Shown here: in pieces, positions 13,673 through 18,975 of the stretch
Layout: every line of letters starts with the position of its first letter
Position numbering within the stretch: position 1 is the first letter of the stretch
NCBI GenBank assembly: GCA_003158895.1
Contig: PMLO01000090.1
Coordinates: 104,837-123,811, forward strand
From: Propionibacteriaceae bacterium
Lineage (GTDB): Bacteria > Actinomycetota > Actinomycetes > Propionibacteriales > Propionibacteriaceae
Reading direction: 5' to 3'
Length of the DNA: 18,975 nucleotides
Translations under genes and position numbers: made by a program
Notes under the pieces: generated by a model
What the model saw: the letters and a program-made list of their open reading frames with translations, nothing else
The model's database searches: none
Told to the model about the DNA's origin: nothing

Positions 13673-13873
13673 TTAGCTCTGGTCCGAGTCAGGCGTCTCG
13701 ATAAGCGCCCGGATCGCGTCCGCGGCCCTCTTCGTGCCCTCAGCGATTTGATCCGGGTCCGTCACTAGGTGGAACAGGTCATCCCGGCCTACTGGCTCTC
13801 TGTGCAGCCGGCCACCAAGCCCGCTGTGACGGACAGCGGGTACGTCGTTCGAAGGGAGATCGGTAGGGCTCAT
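13673..13873 (-). CDS. Unrecognised 66-residue protein downstream of the partition genes
   Basis: The product starts MSPTDLPSNDVPAVRHSGLG and ends with a helix (DQIAEGTKRAADAIRALIETPDSDQS). The ATG at 13873 is favoured because AGAGGAAG lies six bases upstream; an in-frame ATG at 13951 would add 26 mostly charged residues but has only a weak site. It follows the ribbon-helix-helix gene by 91 bases in the same direction and converges on the sigma-like gene, with 38 bases between their stops. No family recognised; it may be a third gene of the partition transcript. Confidence 0.55.
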   Translation of the reverse strand: MSPTDLPSNDVPAVRHSGLGGRLHREPVGRDDLFHLVTDPDQIAEGTKRAADAIRALIETPDSDQS

Positions 13874-13964
13874 CCGTGGCTTCCTCTTGTTGGTCTGGTC
13901 ATCGTCCCGGGACTTGTCGCCGCGCCCCGTCCACCGGCCTGAGGTGTTCATGCCTGCGTTGGTG

Positions 13965-14291
13965 TCAGCCCTGTCCTGCGCGCCCGTCGCGGTGAGCCTT
14001 CACACCGTCTGTGATCTTCTGCTGGAGGACCGTGTCTGTGAGTGCTTGCCGGATGAGCTCTCGGATGAGTTCTTGGCCGGCGACCCGTGCGACGCCGAGC
14101 TCGGCGGCAGCGTCGAGGCACCAGCGCGCCAGGTCGGCGTGGTCGCGGGCCGGGATGTCGACGCTGAGCCGGACCGTCCGTCCAGCCGGCTCTGGTGTCG
14201 GCACGGATCTACGGACATCCGCTTCTACTGTCTTGGCCTGCCGGCTCTTGAGTCGGGCTGCCTTGTCGGCGAGGTCTTCGGCGGCGCTCAT
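13965..14291 (-). CDS. Small ribbon-helix-helix-like partition partner of ParA
   Basis: A 108-residue basic protein. An unstructured, charged N-terminal part (1-37) is followed by a beta strand (TVRLSVDIP, 39-47) and two helices (about 50-64 and 71-87, VARVAGQELIRELIRQALTD), the arrangement of ribbon-helix-helix DNA-binding proteins. In type Ib partition cassettes such proteins bind the centromere and repress the par promoter while their flexible N-terminus stimulates ParA. The ATG at 14291 overlaps the ParA stop as ATGA and has AAGGAG ten bases upstream. A tandem array of ACGT boxes with 8-bp period upstream of parA is a fitting target. The fold call is from pattern alone. Confidence 0.6.
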   Translation of the reverse strand: MSAAEDLADKAARLKSRQAKTVEADVRRSVPTPEPAGRTVRLSVDIPARDHADLARWCLDAAAELGVARVAGQELIRELIRQALTDTVLQQKITDGVKAHRDGRAGQG

Positions 14292-14935
14292 GCGGCGGAT
14301 GCTCCTTCGATGGTGAGGGTGATGTCGAGGACTTCTGAGGCCACAGCCGCGTACGGTCCGGTCTGCTGGATCGGGTCGCCGGCAGCTTGAGCAATGGATT
14401 CGAGCCTGCGGACCTCGGCGCCAAGTACCCGCCAGCCGTCGTCTACGAGCGCTGCCCGCCACACGGCCGTTGATGCGGCCCGGGCGACGGTCCGACTCAG
14501 TACCGCCACTGCTGACGGCGGGCACCCGTCTGGGCGAAGCGCTGCGACGTCGTCGATCGCGTCTCGGACAGCGCTGAGGCGCTCGACCTCCATGGGCGTC
14601 GGCGCCACCGGAACCACCACCAGGTCAGCGGCCCGAAGTGCCGAGGACACAATGCCGGCCTGCGAGTCCAGCGGCGGCGTGTCGACGATAACCACGTCAT
14701 GTTCGCCCGCGAGACCGCGCAGCTGCATGTGCAACGTACGGGCCGGAAGAGCGATGGTAGGCATCGGCCATTCCGCACCGTCCGCCCACCGCAACAGCGA
14801 ACCCTGGGGGTCAGCGTCGACGACTAACACGGACAACCCCGCGTCGTGGAACGCCTGCGCCAGGAACGCGGCAGTCGTCGTCTTGGCACTCCCGCCCTTC
14901 AGATTCACAACAGCAATCACAACGGTCACAACCAC
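14288..14935 (-). CDS. parA: ParA-family partition ATPase
   Basis: A 215-residue ParA/MinD-type ATPase, short because it lacks an N-terminal helix-turn-helix, as in type Ib plasmid partition systems. The deviant Walker A box is NLKGGSAKTT (11-20) with the signature Lys; VDADPQGS (39-46) is Walker A'; VVIVDTPPLDS is Walker B. It would bind DNA non-specifically with ATP and move element copies apart via the downstream partner. GAGGAG sits about five bases before the GTG at 14935; a second GTG three codons on is also possible. It overlaps the partner gene by four bases. The element is integrated, so partition would matter only in an excised or replicating phase. Confidence 0.88.
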   Translation of the reverse strand: MVVTVVIAVVNLKGGSAKTTTAAFLAQAFHDAGLSVLVVDADPQGSLLRWADGAEWPMPTIALPARTLHMQLRGLAGEHDVVIVDTPPLDSQAGIVSSALRAADLVVVPVAPTPMEVERLSAVRDAIDDVAALRPDGCPPSAVAVLSRTVARAASTAVWRAALVDDGWRVLGAEVRRLESIAQAAGDPIQQTGPYAAVASEVLDITLTIEGASAA

Positions 14936-14976
14936 GTCTCCTCACGGTCAGCCGCATCCAACCGGATACGGGGAGT

Positions 14977-15020
14977 ACGTAACTACGTTAACACGTATCC
15001 GCGCCAGTACGTGGATACGT
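14977..15020. promoter_or_regulatory. 8-bp phased ACGT array, probable partition site/operator
   Basis: ACGT cores begin at 14977, 14985, 14993, 15009 and 15017; the sixth register (15001) reads GCGC. Every core is separated by exactly four bases, giving a strict 8-bp period. An 8-bp inverted repeat (CGGATACG 14963-14970, CGTATCCG 14994-15001) overlaps the array. It lies 42-85 bases upstream of parA. Ribbon-helix-helix proteins bind tandem short repeats of 7-8 bp cooperatively, so this is the likely site for the ParA partner, serving as operator and possibly centromere. Confidence 0.65.
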
Positions 15021-15051
15021 AACAGTCCACAGTGTGCGGTGTGTCGTGGGC

Positions 15052-15891
15052 TCAGGCGGCCGCGGCCGCAGCGCGTCTGAGCCGGTCATCACCGATCGCC
15101 ACATAACGCTGAGTCGTTGCCAGCGACGAGTGCCCGAGCAGCTGCTGAACCGCGACGATGTCGCCGGTCGCCCGGTAGATGCAAGTCGCATAGCGGTGAC
15201 GCAACGTATGGAGCCCAGTACACGTCGGCAGCACCCGTGCAGCGAGCTTGCCGGCCCAGCCCGGAGACATGTGCCCTCCGATCTGGCCAGGGAAGCACCA
15301 CCCTCCTCCCGCCGTGGTCCGGCAAGCCACCGCCAAGTCCGCCATGATCGGCACCGCCCGCTCCCGGCCCCCCTTGCCATGAACACGGATCCACCAGCCG
15401 TCGTCACCGCGCGTCAGGTCGCGCGCGTGGACCTGGACAATCTCGGCTCGTCGAAGCCCGCACTCCCCCGCCAGCCGGATCATCAGCTCGATCATCGGCT
15501 CCTGGCACACCGCCACTGTCTGTCGGTAGACGTCTTCAGCGAGCGGCCGCGGCGCCGGCGGCGTGACCGGCACCCGCGGTAGACCGATGGCCGGATTGCA
15601 GGCAGTCACGTTCCGTTCGGTCGCCCACCGCCAGAACAGAACCATGGACACTTGAACACTCCGCCGGGTCTCCCGTGACCAGGCCTGCCGCGCCATCCAT
15701 GACGTGAGGTCATCGTGAGACACCTCGGCGGGTGGCTTCTGTACAGCTCGCGCCATCCGGGCGATGGCGGCTCGACGGGTGTACCTGGTCGTCGTCGCGG
15801 CGCCCCCAGCGGCTAGAAACTCAAGCCACGCGCGGATATTCGCTTCCCACCCGGGCGGAAGCGGACGACATCGAGGATCAGAGAAAGTCAT
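15052..15891 (-). CDS. Tyrosine recombinase/integrase (XerC/D-like)
   Basis: A 279-residue site-specific recombinase. The N-terminal SAM-like core-binding domain (about 15-105) is followed by the catalytic domain with all key residues: R147 (GLRRAEIV), K173 (HGKGGRERAVPI), H228 and R231 (LHTLRHRYAT), H254 (LLGHSS) and the nucleophile Y263 (TTQRYVAIGDD). The short Xer-like form lacks the extra arm-binding domain of many phage integrases. The ATG at 15891 is chosen; an in-frame TTG at 15930 would add 13 residues, and neither has a strong ribosome binding site. Its position beside a tRNA 3'-end fragment suggests it integrates the element there; alternatively it may resolve multimers for the adjacent partition module. 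Confidence 0.88.
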   Translation of the reverse strand: MTFSDPRCRPLPPGWEANIRAWLEFLAAGGAATTTRYTRRAAIARMARAVQKPPAEVSHDDLTSWMARQAWSRETRRSVQVSMVLFWRWATERNVTACNPAIGLPRVPVTPPAPRPLAEDVYRQTVAVCQEPMIELMIRLAGECGLRRAEIVQVHARDLTRGDDGWWIRVHGKGGRERAVPIMADLAVACRTTAGGGWCFPGQIGGHMSPGWAGKLAARVLPTCTGLHTLRHRYATCIYRATGDIVAVQQLLGHSSLATTQRYVAIGDDRLRRAAAAAA

Positions 15892-15941
15892 TCCGGCAGC
15901 ATGATCAACCGAGTTATGCCTCGGGTGCAATGGGCGGAATG

Positions 15942-16157
15942 TTAAGACTCCGAGCAGGGCGACGACCCGGGTGCTGCCGTAGGTGAGTCGGCTACCCCAT
16001 CAGCCGCTGAGCGGGTCTCAAACTGCGGTTCAGCCACCCGCTTCCACTCGAACATGTCGATGACATCCGCCAGCTGTGGATCAGGTTCAGACGCCGGCTC
16101 CCACGCGACGAGGTCGAAGACATCCGTCGACTGTGGATCAGCGGGTTCAGGGTTCAA
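15942..16157 (-). CDS. Doubtful small ORF with an internal duplication
   Basis: The 71-residue frame opens at a TTG (16157) inside the tRNA-like fragment. It encodes two similar acidic segments, DPQSTDVFDLVAWEP and DPQLADVIDMFEWKR; the DNA of these, 16098-16139 and 16041-16082, matches at 33 of 42 bases with most differences compatible with coding. The rest is Ser/Ala-rich with no known family. The start is uncertain because the frame is open further upstream, across the attachment site. It sits 50 bases upstream of the integrase gene in the same direction, a common place for excisionase genes, but it is acidic and has no HTH, so that role is not supported. Confidence 0.35.
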   Translation of the reverse strand: MNPEPADPQSTDVFDLVAWEPASEPDPQLADVIDMFEWKRVAEPQFETRSAADGVADSPTAAPGSSPCSES

Positions 16158-16172
16158 GTCCCTGGTGGTGTA
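16148..16172 (+). other. tRNA 3'-end fragment, candidate attachment site
   Basis: CAGGG-TTCAAGT-CCCTG (16148-16164) is a perfect tRNA T-arm with the invariant TTCAA loop, followed by a seven-base acceptor strand (GTGGTGT) and a discriminator A, and then a terminator. No matching 5' half is found upstream. This is expected when an element integrates into a tRNA 3' end. The tRNA identity is unresolved, although the T-arm and GTGGTG acceptor resemble some tRNA-Lys genes. The crossover and second copy are not seen. Confidence 0.6.
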
Positions 16173-16178
16173 CGAATG

Positions 16179-16205
16179 AGGGCCTCGCTGACGCGAGGCC
16201 CTTTC
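16179..16205 (+). terminator. Rho-independent terminator after the tRNA fragment
   Basis: AGGGCCTCGC (16179-16188) and GCGAGGCCCT (16193-16202) form a perfect 10-bp stem with a TGAC loop, followed by TTCG. It is probably the original tRNA terminator and could also work on the opposite strand. Confidence 0.75.
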
Positions 16206-16246
16206 GTCGTTGGTGCGACCGGCTCCGCCACTGGTCGTACGCAGAA

Positions 16247-16280
16247 CGAAGGCCCGGGAGATTGCTCACCCGGGCCTTCG
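16247..16280 (-). terminator. Terminator of the sugar transporter operon
   Basis: CGAAGGCCCGGG (16247-16258) pairs perfectly with CCCGGGCCTTCG (16269-16280) across a 10-base loop, 20 bases past the stop of the last permease. On the minus strand it is followed by TTCTGCG, a weak T-run, so it most likely ends the leftward transporter transcript. Confidence 0.7.
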
Positions 16281-16299
16281 TCAGGACACTCGCAAGAAC

Positions 16300-17223
16300 C
16301 TACTTCACGCCACCGGCTGTCAGGCCGGCGACGATGCGGCGCTGGAAGAACAGCACCAGGACGAGCAGCGGGACCGTCGTGATGACGCCCGCGGCCATGA
16401 TCGAGCCGTAAGGCGTGTTGAAGCCCAGGGTGCCCGTGAACTGGCTCAGGGCCACCGTGGCGGTCTTCATGTCCTTCGCCTGCAGGAACGTCAGCGAGAT
16501 CATGAACTCGTTCCACACCGCGATGAAGGTGAGGATCGCCGTCGTGAACACACCAGGTGCTGCGAGCGGAAGGATGATCTTGCGGAACGCCTCGCCGGGG
16601 GTGCAGCCGTCGACCATGGCTGCCTGCTCGAGCTCGACAGGGAGCTGACGGAAGAACGCCGTCAGGTTCCAGACGCACAACGGCAGACCGAAGGACAGCG
16701 ACGGGATGATCGCCGCCTGGTACTGGTTGAGCCAGTGGATGGGCAGCCAGTCGTACGAGCCGGTGAACAGCTTGAACAACGGGATGAGCAGCGTGACGCC
16801 GGGGAACATGGAGGCCCCGATGATGATGGCCAGCACGAAGCCCTTGGCGGCGAACCGCAAGCGCGCCAGCGCGTACGCGCCGATGATCCCGAACACCAGC
16901 GTGAGCACCGTGGTCGTCACGGAGACGACGACCGAGTTCAGGATCGCCCGGAAGAAGTTGTTCTCAGCGCTGAAGACGCCTGGGTAGTTCGCGAGCGAGA
17001 ACGGGTTCGGCCAGTAGTCGTTGCTCAGTCCCATGGTGGGCAGCCGGAACGACGAGATGACCATCCAGTAGAACGGCACCAGGCAGTAGATCACGATGAG
17101 CGCCATGCCGACGACCGAGGCGACCGTGCCGATCCACCACTTGGCGGGGTGGCTTGGCTTCTGCAGCGCACCGAGCTCCTCAGGGGTGAGGTGCGCGACA
17201 ACGGGAGTTGCGACCTGGGTCAT
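16300..17223 (-). CDS. Sugar ABC transporter permease, MalG type
   Basis: A 307-residue inner-membrane permease of the carbohydrate-uptake-1 class. About six membrane segments are visible, beginning with VASVVGMALIVIYCLVPFYW (34-53). The cytoplasmic EAA loop that docks on the ATPase is present (ELEQAAMVDGCTPGEAFRKI, 198-217, continuing to LPLAAPG). The C-terminus is short (VAGLTAGGVK), typical of MalG-like subunits. The ATG at 17223 overlaps the stop of the preceding permease as ATGA. It is the last gene of the operon; a terminator follows. No ATPase gene is visible here; such transporters often use a shared MsiK-type ATPase encoded elsewhere. The sugar is not known. Confidence 0.92.
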   Translation of the reverse strand: MTQVATPVVAHLTPEELGALQKPSHPAKWWIGTVASVVGMALIVIYCLVPFYWMVISSFRLPTMGLSNDYWPNPFSLANYPGVFSAENNFFRAILNSVVVSVTTTVLTLVFGIIGAYALARLRFAAKGFVLAIIIGASMFPGVTLLIPLFKLFTGSYDWLPIHWLNQYQAAIIPSLSFGLPLCVWNLTAFFRQLPVELEQAAMVDGCTPGEAFRKIILPLAAPGVFTTAILTFIAVWNEFMISLTFLQAKDMKTATVALSQFTGTLGFNTPYGSIMAAGVITTVPLLVLVLFFQRRIVAGLTAGGVK

Positions 17224-18308
17224 GATGCCGATCCTCCGCTCGTCACCGTGGTGCGTACCTTTGTAGCCTTCGTCTGCTGCTTGTTCAGGGCATGCATGCG
17301 CTTGCGCTGCGCGTTGACCGCCTTGAGCTCCTCGTCGCCCACGACATCGGCACCAAGCAGCTTCACGAAGAGGAACGCCACGAGGACGATGTAGAAGAAC
17401 AGGACGATCGAGTAGGACGCCGCCGTGCCGTACCGCGTGGCGTTCATCTCCTGGTACGCGAACATCGACAGGGTCTCCACCGAGTACTTGGCGGGGCCGA
17501 TCATGCCCCAGGGCAGGTCGAACATGCGGAGCGTGTCGAGGGTCCGGAACAGCACCGCGACGACGAGCGCCGGCTTGACCATGGGCAGCGTGATGCGTAC
17601 GAACGTCTGCCACGCATTGGCCCCGTCAACCTTGGCTGCCTCGTAGACCTCGGCGGGAATCGTCTGGAGTCCAGCAAGTGTCAGCAACCCGATGAAGGGC
17701 GCTGTCTTCCAGACGTCCGCGATGATGATCGCCATCTGCGAGTACTTGTTGTCCGCGAGCCAGAGGATCGGGGTGTTCGAGAGGCCGAGCAGCTTGTTGG
17801 CCACGCCATCCGTGTTGAAGATGAGCTTCCACATCACGGCGGAGACGATCGTCGGGATGGCCCACGGTACGAGGATGGCCGCGCGGACCAGGCCGCGGCC
17901 ACGGAAGGCCTTGGCCATGATGAGCGCCATGGCGACGCCGAGGATCGTCTCGAGGACGACGCAGACGATGGTGAACAGGGTGGTGTTGAGGAACGAGTTG
18001 ATCAACCGGTCCATCGAACCGTAGACCCCGACAACGAGGGTCGGGTGGGCGAAGATGTCGGTGAAGTTCTGGAGGCCGACGAAGCTTGTCCCCGTGTTCA
18101 CCAAGCCAGTGTTGGGATCGACGCCGCCGTTGGCGCGGAAGAACGACTCCGTGACCGACATGACGATGGGAATGCCGGTGACGAGGAACATCACCAGCAA
18201 GGTCGGGGCGAGCAGCATTGCCGCCAACGCACCCTGACCGTCCGAGAATGCGTTCTTCTTACGCTTTGTAGCTACCGGAGCTGTGCGCTCCGCTGTGGTG
18301 ACTCCCAT
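17220..18308 (-). CDS. Sugar ABC transporter permease, MalF type
   Basis: A 362-residue inner-membrane permease with a first membrane segment at about 27-51 (ALAAMLLAPTLLVMFLVTGI), a long external loop, and an EAA loop at about 220-248 (EVYEAAKVDGANAWQTFVRI followed by TLPMVKP). The basic N-terminus (TKRKKN) is cytoplasmic. The ATG at 18308 is chosen because AGGAGGT lies just before it; longer forms would read into the hairpin upstream. It forms the channel with the MalG-type subunit, whose gene overlaps its end by four bases. The C-terminal tail (about 325-362) is unusually long, basic and low-complexity. Confidence 0.92.
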   Translation of the reverse strand: MGVTTAERTAPVATKRKKNAFSDGQGALAAMLLAPTLLVMFLVTGIPIVMSVTESFFRANGGVDPNTGLVNTGTSFVGLQNFTDIFAHPTLVVGVYGSMDRLINSFLNTTLFTIVCVVLETILGVAMALIMAKAFRGRGLVRAAILVPWAIPTIVSAVMWKLIFNTDGVANKLLGLSNTPILWLADNKYSQMAIIIADVWKTAPFIGLLTLAGLQTIPAEVYEAAKVDGANAWQTFVRITLPMVKPALVVAVLFRTLDTLRMFDLPWGMIGPAKYSVETLSMFAYQEMNATRYGTAASYSIVLFFYIVLVAFLFVKLLGADVVGDEELKAVNAQRKRMHALNKQQTKATKVRTTVTSGGSAS

Positions 18309-18332
18309 GGCACCTCCTGAGCGAGATTGGCC

Positions 18333-18378
18333 CGCTGGCGTGGCACCCGGGGACGGAGCCCCAGGTACCACGCCAGCG
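18333..18378 (-). promoter_or_regulatory. Intercistronic hairpin between binding-protein and permease genes
   Basis: CGCTGGCGTGG (18333-18343) pairs perfectly with CCACGCCAGCG (18368-18378), and a GGGG/CCCC helix nests inside. There is no T-run. Such stems after binding-protein genes usually protect the upstream mRNA and lower permease expression; partial termination is possible. Confidence 0.6.
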
Positions 18379-18396
18379 ACACTACCGAGTGATGCC

Positions 18397-18975
18397 CTAC
18401 TTGACGAGAGCTGTGAGCTTCGTCTGGAGGTCGTCCATGGCCGCTTGAGCCGTGGTCGTCCCATTGAGTGCGTTGTACGCGGCGTCCTGGATGGCCAGGG
18501 TGACGTCTCCGTACTTCACAGCCTTCGGACGAGCCTGTGCCTTGTCGATCGACGCCTTCAGGACCGGCAGGTACTGGAACTGGCTTGTCAGCGTGGGATC
18601 GGTGTAGAGCGCGGTCCACGTCGGAGCGTTGGAGGTCGCGATCGTGTTGGCCTTCTGGTTGTCGGCGCTGTTCCACCACTGGATGAACGCGAGCGCGGTG
18701 CCCTTGTTCTGCGAGTAGGTGGAGATGCCCATGTTGTGGCCACCGAGGGTGGACACGCCAGGACCGTTCAGGCCGGGGATCGGCGCGACGGCGAACTTGC
18801 CGTTGACCTTGGAGGAACCGTCGGTCTTGTTGGCCAGCGAGTACACGTACGGCCAGTTGCGCAGGAAGACGAGCTTGCCGTCCTGGAACGCCTGCCGAGA
18901 CTGCTCTTCCTGCCAGGTCAGTGCGGCCTTCGGGATCGTGCCGTCCTTGAACGCGTCGACTGCCCACTGCACGCC
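18397..18975 (-). CDS. Sugar-binding protein of ABC transporter, C-terminal part (runs off right edge)
   Basis: The last 192 or so residues of an extracytoplasmic solute-binding protein are visible; the N-terminus with its expected lipoprotein signal lies beyond the window. Family features include GKLVFLRNWPYVYSLAN, the FAVAPIPGLNGPG strand, GGHNMGIS and FIQWWNSADNQ, then the C-terminal lobe RPKAVKYGDVTLAIQDAAY and the closing amphipathic helix. The pattern resembles trehalose/maltose-type binding proteins such as LpqY relatives, but the ligand cannot be fixed. It is upstream of the two permease genes and in the same direction, separated by 88 bases with a hairpin, giving the usual order binding protein, MalF, MalG. 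Confidence 0.9.
   Translation of the reverse strand, partial: GVQWAVDAFKDGTIPKAALTWQEEQSRQAFQDGKLVFLRNWPYVYSLANKTDGSSKVNGKFAVAPIPGLNGPGVSTLGGHNMGISTYSQNKGTALAFIQWWNSADNQKANTIATSNAPTWTALYTDPTLTSQFQYLPVLKASIDKAQARPKAVKYGDVTLAIQDAAYNALNGTTTAQAAMDDLQTKLTALVK

Noticed and set aside
13965..14935. Chromosomal parABS
   Set aside because: ParA is short, its partner is a 108-residue ribbon-helix-helix-like protein rather than ParB, and the genes sit beside an integrase, which fits a plasmid or integrated element.
16098..16172. Complete tRNA gene ending at 16172
   Set aside because: The T-arm is perfect, but the upstream 50 bases do not pair as acceptor, D-arm or anticodon arm, and part of them is a duplicated segment found again at 16041.
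16210..17394. 394-codon plus-strand frame opposite the MalG-type permease
   Set aside because: Charged, low-complexity shadow of a clear permease gene.
17292..18320. 342-codon plus-strand frame opposite the MalF-type permease
   Set aside because: Same reason: antisense to a gene with a clear EAA loop and membrane segments.

Overview
High-GC DNA with GTG and TTG starts, GA-rich ribosome binding sites, many 4-base start/stop overlaps and one apparently leaderless promoter suggests an actinomycete (Actinomycetota); genus is not resolved. About 16.1 kb on the left is an accessory (integrated) region. The last 2.8 kb looks like ordinary chromosome carrying a sugar ABC transporter. The two are separated by a fragment matching the 3' end of a tRNA gene (about 16148-16172) followed by a terminator, and the nearest accessory gene is a tyrosine recombinase. 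This is the classic arrangement of an element integrated at a tRNA gene; the other element end is not in the window.

Layout. (a) 1-520: 5' part of an IS481-family insertion sequence running off the left edge. (b) 829-2760, minus strand: a DndB/DGQHR-superfamily-like gene preceded by a promoter studded with four TACGTG boxes, followed by a 44-residue basic protein gene and a frameshifted glycine-rich octapeptide-repeat gene. (c) 3115-4558: an apparently intact IS256-family element with inverted ends and a 10-bp flanking duplication. (d) 5098-7664: a ParB-like protein with an extra C-terminal domain, convergent with and overlapping a small zinc-finger protein plus DNA adenine methylase pair driven by a leaderless-type promoter. 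(e) 7824-13634, plus strand: a run of mostly unrecognised genes joined by 4-base overlaps (including a 27-residue ORF), then a seven-fold zinc-ribbon protein, a 119-residue unknown and a 613-residue protein whose C-terminal third resembles sigma-70 regions 2-4. (f) 13673-15891, minus strand: a small unknown, a ribbon-helix-helix-like partition protein, ParA, a regularly phased ACGT array (probable operator/centromere) and the integrase. (g) 16300-18975, minus strand: two sugar permeases and the end of a solute-binding protein.

How parts may work together (inference): ParA, the ribbon-helix-helix protein and the phased ACGT repeats form a compact partition cassette that would stabilise the element when excised; the recombinase would integrate and excise it. 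The methylase/ParB-like/DndB-like group resembles the content of a DNA-modification or defence island, interrupted by the IS256 element. The plus-strand cluster with the sigma-like protein is the least explained part and the best candidate for an undescribed module.
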